Made by a program: the position numbers and the translations under genes
Shown here: positions 33,221 to 45,412 of the stretch, in pieces
How the letters are laid out: each line of letters starts with the position of its first letter
How positions within the stretch are numbered: the stretch's first letter is position 1
The notes under the pieces: generated by a model
The model's database searches: none
Told to the model about the DNA's origin: nothing
The model's input: the letters and a program-made list of their open reading frames with translations, nothing else
Source: Porites lobata
Lineage: Eukaryota > Cnidaria > Anthozoa > Scleractinia > Poritidae
DNA length: 64,000 bases
NCBI GenBank assembly: GCA_942486035.1
Contig: CALNXK010000026.1
Span: 1,705,001 to 1,769,000 of the forward strand
Reading direction: 5' to 3'

Positions 33221-36200
33221 CTATATGCATCACACTGCCGTCAGTAGAGTCAAAGACGTGCAAAGTAATGTTCAACGCCGACTAGCGTGGTTGGCAGGCA
33301 CAAAAGGGGCCGTCTTCGATTTCGTAGCCTGCATAGCAAGCGTTTCCAATCGAGTTATTGCACGAAAGTTAGAGCGGGAGCAAAAAAAAGGCGGAGTCCC
33401 CCGTCCTTCATTTGTTTTTGCTCTTGTCCCAACTTTCTCGACGAACACGCTCGGAAACGCTTGCGACGTAGGCTATCATTTTCAAAATGTGCAGTGTATT
33501 TGTTGTGAATATTTTTCCTTTTAAGAGATCAACAGTTTGAAAAATGGTAAGGAGCTCTATCGAAAAGTCGAGGTTATGTGTTTAAAAAAAACGATTTCTT
33601 TTAATAAAAACTTAACGTCTGAATTAGGAGAGTTTTATCAATAGCACTTTCACTCTTATTCAATTCTATTCGAATTCTTTTGTAAACCCTAAAGAAGAGT
33701 CAACTTGATACACATGAATGTACGAACTACTAAGGAAGTCAACTTGTTCAGGGAGTTCTTATATACGCCAGTTTACCCCCACTCCCTCCCCCCAGGCTAT
33801 TACCTATGGATTGCGTGTGCAGCAAGTGAAATCCAATAGCTGCCGATGCACAGTATATGCGCATTTTTGGTGGTCACGCCACAGCACGGTAGAGCATCCG
33901 CTTTCGGTTTCACAGTATTTCCCTTCGTCGTTCAAGCAAAAGCTCTCGGTCACAGGCTACAATCTGAGTCAAATCGCAAACAGTAAGTACATCATTTTCA
34001 TCAAGTAGGCAAATCGTTATAGTACTGGTAGAAAAAACCGTTTCTTACGACTGCAAAAACTGACAATCCGGGTGGTGGAGCGCTTGAAGCAGATATATGT
34101 TATTTGGCCAGTTTCAAACCTTAAAATCGTTCAAAACGAGGGCGACTGGGAACCTTTTTCGCAGAAAAATAACCGCTCTTTGTAACCATGAGTTGAGTAT
34201 TTTAGCCACGGTTCCGTGAAAGATATTAAACAAGCTGTTTCTAGACGTAAAATGTAAACAAATTTCGGCCTACAGCAATAGTTCAAAATGTTGAGCCCAA
34301 ATTATACATGATCCGTCTTAGAGTGCGATGGACGTGAGGTAAATTATAAAGATATCGTTCTTAGATCAACTTTGAGACTAAATAAAAGAAAAAGACATCC
34401 AAAAGTTAAAGAATGTAAGAGACGTGTTCCTGTTTCCTCAAGCTTGACTACCATTAAGCTTGTCGTCAATATTCAGGCATGACGGAAGTTGTTTCTCCAG
34501 GGGGTGGTGGGGGGGGGGAGGATACTCCGGATTTTAAGTGACGGGAATGATCGAATGGGGGCAAAAATCAAAACCCAAAAAAATCCCTAGGGCTTCAAAC
34601 AAAACAGAAAAAAAATCTCTGTGCCAAAATTTAACCCCCAAAAAATCCAATGCCGAATTTGCGAGCCATAAAAATTTCCAGAAAGCATCATATTAATGAT
34701 ATAAGTATCACGAATCGTTAAATTGTTTTGAATACCCAAAACTTAAAGGGGCTGTGTCACGGTAGTCCAGTTCATTTTGTTTAAGTTTGCCAATTAATGG
34801 CCGTCAATCGCTATAGAACTTAAAGTATGCAAATAAATTACATGTAAATGACAAAATCAGAGATCCGACAAACAAAAAAAAAAGTCCTGTCGCAAAATTA
34901 TTTTTTCCGGAAATGTTACGATCTACAAGTTACCAGAATAATTTACAGAATCTGATGCATTTGTTTCCACTTATTAAGCAGGCTTAAAATAAAGAGGAAA
35001 TACATGATTAGCTGTGGGTTAATGAGCTGAGTAGGTCGAATACCCTGACAGTAGAAACACGGACGTCATCGTGCAACAGTTTATGCAATGACTTCTCTTT
35101 CGAATCCGCTTGATATTTTCTCTCTGCTCTCTACTCGCGCCATTCTGCGCAATGAACTAAGACACTAAATGCAAAAGGTGATGAAAAGAATGTAAGCGAC
35201 GTGTTCCTGATCCTGTTTCGCCGAGCTTTTCAACCTCTCCATTGATTGTGTCGTCAATTCAAGCATGAAGGAAGTTGATTTGCATAGCAATGTCTAAATG
35301 AATTTTGGCCTTCAAAACTGTATAAGGCCCTCCCTTAGTTTATAAAGTATATACAGTTTTGAACGGATATATTAAAGGAAGGTGACGGAGAAGAAAGAGC
35401 CCATTAAATTGGGCTCTCAGTGTCGTTTGTCCAACCCCACCCGGGAACAGTCGACAGCAAAACCCGGGGGAACCTCCCTTACAAAAATGATTGTGCTTCT
35501 TATACCCTATTAGCGTGTAAATTGTAAAGTGGTACCGCGTACGGTGCTAAAATGTAACATTCTTAATTATTCAAGCAACTGTCATACGAAGGTTACCAAG
35601 AAAAACTATTACGTAGGCGCAATATGAAGAAGAAATACATGATTAGCTGCGGGTCAACGGGCTGAGTAGGTGGAATACGCTGACAGTGAAAATACGGACG
35701 CCACCGTGAATTGACATATTTGCTTTCTTTTTCGACTCCCGTTCGCTTGTTATTTTCTCTCTGCTCTCCACTCGCGCCATTCTCCGCTCATCTGAACGCC
35801 TGAAACAGGTCAGTACTTACCAAGAAAATACTCCACTGAGCAATATAAAAATTGCGGGCGACAAAAGGAGCCTGCAGATTATTCTTGGTCAGCGGTACTC
35901 TATTAGCCGTATATCAAGGTTTATCCCAAAACTGTCCACATTCTTGGGATGCCCGTGTTGTACCGACTAATATGCATGGTATATGGCCGCGAAGGCCCTG
36001 ATGTTGAGTTTAAGGTCCGTCTGATGTCACAGTAATCACGTGAAAGCACATGCAATTGATGCAACAATCAAGTACACGTAATTCAAGTACACAAGGGGTG
36101 CTTACCATTTGACAGAAAAATCCGGTTGGGGTGTCGAAAGCATAATGGTAAGCGATTTGCCAGTTTACTGTAGAAATGCCACATCCGTTACGGTTTGAAT

Positions 36201-36610
36201 CCAAAAAAAGGGCGAATTTGTGTCGCGTGAGTCTGGAACCGAGAAGAAACTGAGAAATTGGTTAATGGTGAGCAACATTCCGTTTGGTTCGTACCAACCG
36301 GAATGAAAGGACTACCTCAAAACGTACTCCTCAATTTTCGGTTGGAATTTCCGAAAAGTGACCTTTCCATTTTCCTTCCATTTCCGAAATTTTCCGTCAA
36401 ATGGTAAGCACCCAAGTACTGTACCAAATATGAGATTTTTCTATTCGCCTTGCCGGACGGGAATCTAATGACCGAGGAAAATGAAAGGAGAGCCTGATCT
36501 CGGCTTAATGCGGGACGAGTTGTCGGGAAGATACGTACGTTAGCAAAGTTTAGAAATCCATGTAAATAAAGTTTATACAGGTTTCACTCCAGTGCATTGT
36601 TTTTGTATTT
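33221..36610 (+). repeat. Segmental repeat, copy 1 (with insertions)
   Basis: Blocks match 40958-44650 in the same order: 33221-33445 with 40958-41290; 33983-34680 with 41301-41980; 34866-35050 with 43068-43225; 35140-35590 with 43311-43920; 35800-36610 with 44140-44650. No long frame is shared. It includes exon-like copy B (33764-33982), which ends in a splice-donor-like CAG/TAAGTACATC, and the inserted element at 36096-36413. Confidence 0.7.
36096..36413. mobile_element. TIR element inserted in segmental repeat copy 1
   Basis: A 318-bp element with ends GGGTGCTTACCATTTGAC and GTCAAATGGTAAGCACCC, flanked by AAG on both sides. The matching sites near 44415-44424 (GTACACAGGTACTG) and near 7745-7752 on the minus strand are continuous. 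Non-coding. Confidence 0.85.
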
Positions 36611-37354
36611 TTGTACGATTTCCGTATCAAGAAAAGCGACCTGAATTCGAAAACAATAGGAGGGGGCGTAATGGGGGTACAAATAGCGCAATACCGCACA
36701 TGATAGCTCGAGAATACCGCAATATCGCACCAAAATTTAGCCAAATACCGAAACCCCAGTTACAAATGGAAAAAAGTTGACGTTGTCAATACTACAAATC
36801 CTTCTTTCAAATAGAAACAAGAATCGCCGAAAGGCGATTTTTAACTGGGCTGCCAAGGGGCTATTTTTTCTGAGGGGAGGGGGCGGCTATACACACTCAG
36901 GCTACCATAAAACCTTGTCGGCAACCATTGCATGCGACAGAACCTCAAGTGAGACTGAAACATAAACTCATTCAAAACATTGTACCCTTTTGAAAGACTT
37001 TCGTAACCCAAAAAAAAGAGTACTATTCTTAAGTGGGGGCTGTATAATAACTTTTAAATTCCACCACTATGAATAAAAATAGACAAGTTAGCCATTAATT
37101 CTAAGCAGGAAACAATCTGCATTATTTCCACGTACCCCTCCCCTAATCCCTCTGTGCCCCAAAATATAGCGTGACAGTATAACGTGACGTAACTGGAAAT
37201 TCCAAAAATTGTTGTCGTTCTACGAGTATAATGAGCTGATTTACACTAGACAGAAATATTGTATTATATGAAAACCAGAAGTATACTAAAACAGACAGTT
37301 AACTGCCCATTGATCCCGCCTGATCCAGGGGCCTCACTGACTGCACGGAGACTT
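36611..37354. other. No gene seen
   Basis: AT-rich sequence with a G-rich patch near 36868. Nothing else is supported. Confidence 0.45.
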
Positions 37355-37638
37355 AACTGCGCTTTTCACAAACATGCGAACTCTAAAGTTCAAAAGCCAC
37401 CTTCACAATTGTGTTTATCGCTGCCGTCAATCATAATTACGATCACAAGCAACGAACCTTGAAACAGAGAAACACACAAAACGGATCGAAATCCACAAAT
37501 CACAAACCATGACCTTTTGAACCCGTGAAGTAGAGTTTTGTTTCCTAAGAGGTCTGTTAAGATGATTGACAGCAGCGAAAAACGCAATCGTCGGTTGGCT
37601 TCTGAACTTCGGAATTCGCATGTTTGTGAAAAGTGCGA
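37355..37638. mobile_element. MITE, CTGCGCTTTTCACAAACAT ends, copy 2
   Basis: Strong match to 31432-31695, with an extra ~30 bp (AAGCAACGAACCTTGAAACA) that is also seen in the decayed piece near 51585. Confidence 0.75.
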
Positions 37639-37869
37639 TCCTAACTTGCGGTCCACAGTCTACAAGAAAACGCACTATTTTTTCCACAAGAAGAAAAATA
37701 TTCAGTTTTAAGATTTTCCTCATGGTATTTTTCTCTAACTTAAAGGAATAAAATCCTTTGCATTTTGAGACCTAAAAAAGTTTGAAGACTTCTCGCTCGC
37801 ATGTTGCGTTCACCAGCACGCACTTCAAACAATGTAAATAGATGAAACGATCGATAACATATTTTTTAC

Positions 37870-37938
37870 CTGATACCGATGTGAGTTAAAAATTCGCTCC
37901 AGTTCTGTTTGCCTCACCCAAGACGAACTTTTCTTCAT
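37870..37938 (-). CDS. Possible coding exon of an unrecognised gene
   Basis: On the minus strand an ATG at 37938 opens 23 codons (MKKSSSWVRQTELERIFNSH then RYQ) ending at a donor CAG/GTAAAA. It reads like a first exon, but no downstream exon was found on the minus strand and the residues match no family I recognise. The start context is weak (T at -3). Confidence 0.25.
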
Positions 37939-38858
37939 GGAAGATAACTATCCCGCTTTATAACTCGTTCGAAGTTTTTGTGCCAGCTAAAAATATGGAA
38001 ACACTATTCACAGTGACTCCTTGGATATTAAAAAGACTGAACGTGACGCACTATAATGCCTTTGTTTACTTCTGATCACATCTTCAAGCGAAGTCTCTCT
38101 TTTCAAGCGATTCATCTCAATGCACAATAATTGACCCTTATATTAGTTGAAACCCTATGGTTCATTTATATTAATGCTGTTTTTGCCCCTCACATTGACT
38201 GTGTTCGTTCGTATTCAAAACACCTTTACGAAAATAAAGGTCGTATAAGTCATGTGTGTTATGTTTCGAGATAAATGGATTATACGCTTTCTTAAGTTTC
38301 CATTTTGCGGTGACTTCAGTTAATATCTTCATAAAATGGTAAAAGAAATATCAAGAAACATCACGAGAGCTAAAAAACTTTCAAAGGCATGTTTCTGAAA
38401 CTCGCTAATGCTGACATCAATATAGCGTGCTTGCTGAATGGGCGAAAACACAGAATTGTGATCACAAGATCATGTACAAATTTAATGATAAAAGCTTAGC
38501 AAGATACAAATACCAAACAAAAGCAAACCCCCTGAAACCTCGACGTGGGCTACACTTGTATGCTCTACTCAGTCACCAAACCTTGTCAGTACACCTCAAG
38601 TCGCTCTCTGTGAAGCTTTAAACTTGTGCATTGTGCGCGAAATTCTCAGAGTCCCTATTTTTGTCCGTGTCTTCTTTATCCTCAGTATCCGAAATTTAGA
38701 CCTCCAAAGTGGCGTGTGCTGCATTAAATAGAAGGAAATATTTAAAGGAAAAGCAAGTCTTCTAACATGGCAAAGTTGTCACGTCCCTCGCTCATAGACG
38801 TGCGTAGTGCCATTCATCGGCAACTGAGTTGTTCGCTTCACTGACTACGAAGGCTTAC

Positions 38859-39097
38859 AATCAAGTCTTCAGCCACAGTGTCGTCAACTGGTGAAATACC
38901 TTGCTCATAAATTGTGCTTCTTAATTGCTCATGTACTACATCGATCGATAATTCTCTCTTTGAGTTCACGAAGCGGCCACGGCGTTCCAAACCTGACGCT
39001 CACAGTCATCTTTTAGTGTGAACCTACCGTGAACAGCGTGTCGGTTTGAATGCAACGCGAGCATTTCTCTGAGTTTCCCAGCGCCAACATCATCTAA
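38859..39097 (-). pseudogene. Possible exon(s) of an unrecognised gene, frameshifted
   Basis: On the minus strand, after a CAG at 39098-39100, the frame LDDVGAGKLREMLALHSNRH continues to AVHGRFTLKDDCERQVWNAV and meets a TGA. A second frame then reads FVNSKRELSIDVVHEQLRST and goes on to TVAEDLI before a donor ATT/GTAAGC. Together this looks like one coding stretch with a frameshift, or two exons with an implausibly short 35-bp intron. Protein-like composition, no recognised domain. Confidence 0.3.
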
Positions 39098-39099
39098 CT

Positions 39100-40957
39100 G
39101 ACTTAAACTCGAACAATAAAAAAATTATACAGTGACTCCCATGATCGAATCGCTTCGAACAACGCAAATAGCCTTCTTCAGGTTCGCAACGCTTTGTGGG
39201 TTTTTCAGGGGGAGCGCAGACGAGGTACAAAAAGTATCCGTGCAAGGGTTCGTGCAAGAGAAACTCATACGAAACCATTTGTGACAACATCGTTTCTCGT
39301 TACCAGACCCTGGTGTCTTCCCTCCCCCGGGAGACCACTTTTTGACACCGACGACCGAAAGCCCATTTTATGACTGGGCGCACAGGCAGCCCAGTAATAA
39401 TACTTTTATGTCAGTGTTTCCAAGTCAAGGTGCGTCGAAGTCAAGCGTGCGATAAACATAAGATCATCGCACTCGTTCAATTTTGTTCATTACATGTATA
39501 CGTTTACGTAAATGACACAACAGGGGTACTTGGGTTAATTTTTCCTGGATATGTGCCAAGCTTTTTTTGACCCCTAAAAGCCAAGAGAGACCATGTTAAA
39601 ACACAGACAATATATATTTTTCCCGTGCAACTCTAAACGAGACCTTCACGGCTAAATATGATGGCGTTTTGCCCAAAACACCCTAAGTGAGAACAAAATC
39701 CGAAATTTATACCCCTAAGCGAGACGACAAGCATCCCCACCCCTTTCATAAGGGGAGTCCCCCCGGGCACGAAAGTGGCGGTAAGTTGGTATTAAGGGGG
39801 TTTAATAACCAAGCTGGCTATTCCCACAAGGTCCATAAGGTCATAAATAATGCGACATGTTTACGTATCATTGGATAAAAAAGTTAATGTCGTTAATCAT
39901 ATCAAGTATTAACTGAAATAACAAGTCATTCGATTTGTCTGGTGACGATCCTCGACTGTGCAACTATAGGAAGACACGCAGGTCACGCAGGCAAGCTAGG
40001 GAGACCTTTTAGGATTTGTATCCTCTTGGTATGAAAAAGAAGCAGATCACTGCAACACAACGATTTTTTCACCGACTACCACGACATAAAATTTAAACTC
40101 ACCGCACACCGCTTGGTCTCTGAAAACCGCATCACGCAGGCTCGCGTTTCGCACGCTCTACTATCCCTGGGGAAAAATGGGGGACTACTCGTAGTCTACA
40201 CAATATCGTACTTTGAAATAAAAATTACCGCAACACCGCACCGAAAATAACCCAATACCGCAATACCGCAAACCCTTAAGCCCCCTTCAATTCTGTAGAC
40301 GTGAGTAGATCGGTTTACGCTTACTGTCTAGAAAGGTCACCATCCCTATTGTTTAGTCAAATTCCCTGTTCAGTTACTAGGTTTAATCACGTAATTTTGT
40401 AGTTTTACTTACTTATCTTTTAGATATGCGTAGGATTGGTATTTTCTTAGGTTTGTTTTTCCTGTGCGTAGTTTTTGCTATCGTGTTTCATCGCTTCTCT
40501 TTTCACTAACACCTATTATTTGCAAGTTAGGCGTGACTTGGGCATTTATTTTAATCCCTTTTAATCGGGATGTGATGTATCTATTTTTGACTCGTTTCCT
40601 GTCACATATTTATCTGTTTACTTGCGTATAAATACGATTACTTTTGTCTAGTTTCCTCCCGGGAGTTTCCTTGAGTTGAGTTAGCTCGGCTATTAAGCTT
40701 TGCTATTTAGCTGCGGAGCTTAACTCCCCAGAAGGTCTCGACCTATGGTAATTTTTGTGTAACATTTCCCTATTTCGTTGTTTCATTCTCGTGCTGTATT
40801 AATACATTTCATTTTTTATTAGCATTTACTTCGTTTTGTCGTTAGTTTTGCCCACTCTTTGCATCCAAAGGATTCATGTCGTTGTGCCCCTGCTCTTTGG
40901 CCTCCGGTCGTTGGCGGCGTTGAACGGTCTTGAACCACTCGCGCCGCTCGGTTACAT
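39100..40957. other. No gene seen; promoter-like stretch near 40.6 kb
   Basis: 39.1-40.3 kb is AT-rich repeat-like sequence. 40.4-40.95 kb is T-rich, with a TATAAATA at about 40627-40634. It could be a solo LTR or a promoter, but no terminal repeat or target duplication was found. Confidence 0.3.
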
Positions 40958-41829
40958 ATGCATCACACTGCCGTCAGTACAGTTAAAGACATAAATGTTC
41001 AACGCCGACTAGCCTGGGTGGCAGGCGCAAAAGGGACCGTCGTCGTTTTCATAGCCTGCATAACAAGCGTTTCCAATCGCGTTATTGCACGAAAGTCAGT
41101 GCAGTTAAAGACATAAATGTTCAACGCCGACTAGCCTGGGTGGCAGGCGCAAAAGGGACCGTCTTCGTTTTCATAGCCTGCATAACAAGCGTTTCCAATC
41201 GAGTTATTGCACGAAAGTTAGAGCGGGAGCAACAAAAAGGTGGACTCCCCCTTCATTCATTTGTTTTTGCTCTTGTCCCAACTTTCTCGACGAACTCGCG
41301 GACGTAAGTAAGTAAGTACATCATTTGCATCAAGTATACAAATCGAGTATAGTACTCGTAGAAAAAGCCGTTTCTTACGACTACAAAAACTGATTATCCG
41401 GGAGGTGGAGCGCTTGACGCAGGTATATTTTATTTGGCCAGTTTCAAACCTTAAAATCGTTCAAAACGAGGGCGACTGGGAACCTTTTCCGCAGAAAAAT
41501 AACCGCTCTTTGTAACCATGAGCTGAGTATTTTAGCCACGGTTCCGTGAAAGATATTAAACAAGCTGTTTCTAGACGTAAAATGTGAACAAATTTCGGCC
41601 TATAGCAATAGTTCAAAATGTTGAGCCCAAATTATACATGATCCTACTTAGAGTGCGATGGACGTGAGGTAAAATATGAAGATATCGCTCTTAAATCAAC
41701 TTTGAGACTAAATAAAAGAAAAAGACATCCAAAAGAGAGACGTGTTCCTGTTTCTTCAAGCTTGACCACCAGCATTTCGTCAACATTCAGGCTTGACGGA
41801 AGTTGTTTCCCTAGGGGTTTGGGGGATAT

Positions 41830-42134
41830 TCCGGATTTCAAGTGACGGGAATGATCGAATGGGGAGAAAAATCAAAACCCAAAATATCCCTGGACCAAGA
41901 TTTAACCTCAAAAAATCCAATGCCAAATTTCCGAGCCATAAATATTTCCAGACAGCATTAACTGATATATCTACTACAAATCTTTAAATTGTTTTGAATA
42001 CCCCCAAAAATCCCTACTTAAATCAAGCTACCCCCAAAAAATACTTGCTAAAATTATCCTGCCCAAAAAAATCCTGAGATCGAAAATTTGAAACCCCAAA
42101 AAATCCTTTGATCATACCTGTCACTTGAAACCCG
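41830..42134. repeat. TIR-like repeat inside segmental copy 2
   Basis: CCGGATTTCAAGTGACGGGA near 41830 is the approximate reverse complement of CCTGTCACTTGAAACCCGG near 42117-42134. The interior is A-rich with repeated CCCAAAAAATCC. The first half is shared with 34530-34690. Confidence 0.5.
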
Positions 42135-43377
42135 GTGCACCCATGCTAGGGTTGTTTCGCATAGTAATGTGCCACTGAATTTTGGTTTGCAAAACAGCAT
42201 ATATTCTGTTTATTGCTATTTAGAAGGAGGTAGACAAAGAGCCCCTCAAATTGGGCTCGACCAAGAAAGCAAGAAAACCCCTGGGGGACCTCCCTCAATA
42301 AAATGATTGCAGTGTTTATGATGATTTATCGTAGACTTTTTGGAGTTTAACTTGTGACTTATTTAGTCCCGCTATCTACATTGTATCTAGTTGGAGTTAT
42401 CGTAATGCCCTTTTGGTGGTATTTGACGTCAATGAGTCACACAAATGAAAGGAACCATTTGCGGGTCAACTGAATCGTGATTTAAAATTCAAAATTGTCA
42501 GTGCCAGGTGCGAATTGTTGTTGCTTTAAAATTCAGTGAACTTCGAAACTCTAAATAAATTTAAGCCATACTCGCATAACAAGATTCATATACTCTTCGG
42601 GAGTGTTTTCGACATTTTCTAAGGAGCACTCCTGTCACTGCAGAACACAACCCTCTGGGAACCAAACGGTCTTGAATAATCAGTTATACTGGAGGTTAAT
42701 TATGTCTTTAACTGTACCAAATGACGGCAGTGTGATGCATATAGCTAACGTGACTTGTGCAGCGTGTCGTGGAAAGCAGGACCGATCCATGTTGCAATTC
42801 ACCTCCTGTTCCTATCCTCCTCCCCCTGAAAACAAAGTTGATTTAAGAAGCAAAATATAAAAACCATTTCAGATGTAATATTTCAAGAAATTCTTCAAAG
42901 GATTGCGCCCGTCTGCCGACATTGTGAGGTTAAAGCTAATTGTGTTATGCCTTTGTGTTTTTTGTTTTGCTCTTGTGCTCTTCACATATTATATTAATAA
43001 GTTTCTCACTCATTCAAAGAATTGTTATGTGAAAAATGACAGGTATGGGTGACCTTTTAAGTGCTGTTGAAAAAAAGTCCTGTCGCAACAATATTTTTTT
43101 CCGGAAACGTTACGATCTGCAAGTTACCAGATTAAATAATAGATGTATTTGTTTCCACTTATTAAGCAGGCTTAAAATAAAGAGAAAATACATGATTAGC
43201 TGTGGGTCAATGAGCTGAGTAGGTCGAATACCCTGACAGAAGAAGCACGGACGTCATCGTGCAATTTATGCAATGATTTCTCTTTCGATTCCGCTTGTTA
43301 TTTTCTCTCTGCTCTCTACTCGCGCCATTCTGCGGTGAACATGGGATAATGTTCTTAGCTGTACTAAGGGCCTGTTT

Positions 43378-43500
43378 ACATGGAGTGGGGGACCCCGGTC
43401 TAGTGGGGTAAGTTTCTTTTGTTTTCACTCTCTGGGAGACACAAAACAAAAGAAACTTACCCCACTAGACTGGGGTCCCCCACTCCGTGTAAACAGGGTC
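43378..43500. mobile_element. TAA-flanked TIR element, GGGCCTGTTTACATGG family, copy 2
   Basis: A 123-bp, almost perfectly palindromic element: GGGCCTGTTTACATGGAGTG pairs with the right end (CACTCCGTGTAAACAGGGTC). TAA flanks both sides (43375-43377, 43501-43503). The matching place in segmental copy 1, near 35158-35160, has a single TAA and no element. Confidence 0.85.
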
Positions 43501-44650
43501 TAAGACACTAAATGAAAAAAGTGATGAAAAGAATGTATACAAGCGACGTATTCCTGATCCTGTTAATCCAAGCTTTTCGACCTCTCCATTGATTCAGACA
43601 TGACGGAAGTTGATTTGCGTAACAATGTGTAAATGAATTTTGGCCTTCAAAATTATATAAGGCTCTCCTTTAGTTTATAAAAATATATGCATTTTTGAAC
43701 GGATATATTAAATGAAGGTGACGGAGAAGAAAGAGCCCATTAACTTGTGCTCTCAGTGTCATTTGTCCAACCCCACCCGGGAACAGTCGACAGGAAAACC
43801 AGGGGGGACCTCCCTTACAAAATGATTGTGCTTCTTACACCCTATTGGCGTATGACTTGTGAAGTGGTACCGCTTACGGTGCAAAAATGTAACATTCTTA
43901 ATTATTCAAGCAACTGTTATACGAAGATTACCAAAAAAATTATTACGTAGGCGCAGTATGAAGAAGAAATACATGATTAGCTGCGGGTCAACGAGCTGAG
44001 TAGGTCGAATACCCTGACGGTGAAAATATGGACGCCATTGTGCAATTGACATATCGCTTTCTTTTTCGATTCCCGCCCGCTTGTTATTTTCTCTCCACTC
44101 TCAACTAACGCCATTCTCCGCTCATCTGAACGCCTGAAACAGGTCAGTACTTACCTTGAAAATACGCCACTAAGTAATTGCGGGCGACAAAAGGAGCCCG
44201 CAGATTATTCTTGGTCAGCGGTACTCTATTAACCGTATAGCGAGGTTTTTCCCAAAACTGTCCACATTCTCGGGATGCTCGTGTTGTACCGTCTAATATG
44301 CATGGTATATGGCCGCGAAGGCCCTGGTGTTGAGTTTAAGGTCCGTCAGATGACACAGTAATTACGTGAAAGCACATGCAAGTGATGCAACAATCAAGTA
44401 CAAGTAATTCAGGTACACAGGTACTGTACCAAATATGAGACTTTTCTATTCGCCTTGTCGGACGGGAATCTGACCCAGGAAAATGAAAGGAGAGTCTGAT
44501 CTCAGCTTAGTGCGAGACCAAGGTGCGAGACGAGTTGTCGGGAAGATACGTACCTTAGAAAAGTCTAGAAATCCATGTAAATTAAGTTTGTTCAGGTTTA
44601 ACTCCAGTGCATGGTTTTGTATTTTTATACGATTTCAAGCTTGTTACGTC

Positions 44651-45299
44651 GCTTGTCACCTGAAAGCTTCAATAGGCTTCAAACTCCAGTGGTAAAAACT
44701 AAGCTTTGTTCATTATTTTCTTTTGCATACCGATGGCCTTTCGTCATTAAACATGGATTGAATACCCGATTGAATAATAAGACTTCGTGCAATCGTGACT
44801 GTAAACTTTTCAGGTTGACCGTTGTGTCACGCATTACTGTTTTCATTGTATCTTTGAATGTGAATACAGCCTTCTCTCTTCGCTCCTCACCATTCGCAGG
44901 TTAATAATTGTACCTGAGCAACTGTGAATAAAATCGTTGAATTAAATATGAGTATTGTTTACTGTGTTGTTCAATTCAGTTTCTACTCTCATGATCCGCA
45001 GTAATTCATTTTTTGACACTGGAACTAAAAGGCTTTCTCTGATTCACCTACACAATTATGAAAGCGGTTCTCATCAGTCACATCGCTAAGGTAAACCCAC
45101 ATGGTCGCCCAAACCTCCTAACCATATATTGGTTACTGCTAGTATAGATTGTGAAAGCGGTAAGCGGAAGCAAATAAATAGTGAAAATATGCAATAAAAT
45201 TTGCTGTGAAATGTGCAATTGATATGGGTATTTTTTTAGCCTCAAGTGGTTTGAATTACGGCGAAAATAAAAACAGACGTCACGCACAGGCAAGAAAGA
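44651..45299. other. No gene seen
   Basis: AT-rich sequence; frames of up to 97 codons overlap the end of the segmental repeat and lack motifs. Confidence 0.45.
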
Positions 45300-45412
45300 T
45301 CTCGTTTCCGCTTTGACGTTCTACTTCCCTTGGTCATTCGAGCGGTAACTCTGTAATCATGCTACAGTTGTTATCTTATCTTAGCCTTCTTCCTTAACAG
45401 TAAGTACATCAT
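45300..45412 (+). repeat. Exon-like repeat unit, diverged copy D
   Basis: TTCCCTTGGTCATTCGAGC, TAACTCTGTAATCATG and the ending ACAGTAAGTACATCATC resemble the exon-like units at 32185 and 33764. The splice-donor-like GTAAGT is at 45400-45405. Confidence 0.4.

Larger units (their letters stand above)
40958..44650 (+). repeat. Segmental repeat, copy 2
   Basis: Matches 33221-36610 block by block. It lacks the 36096-36413 element but has two features of its own: a 122-bp tandem duplication (40975-41096 and 41097-41218, both with TTCAACGCCGACTAGCCTGG) and the TAA-flanked element at 43378-43500. No conserved coding frame. Confidence 0.7.

Noticed and set aside
40421..40957. Possible solo LTR with TATAAATA and T-rich 5' part
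   Set aside because: No TG...CA borders with a matching 4-6 bp target duplication could be found, and no second copy is in the window.
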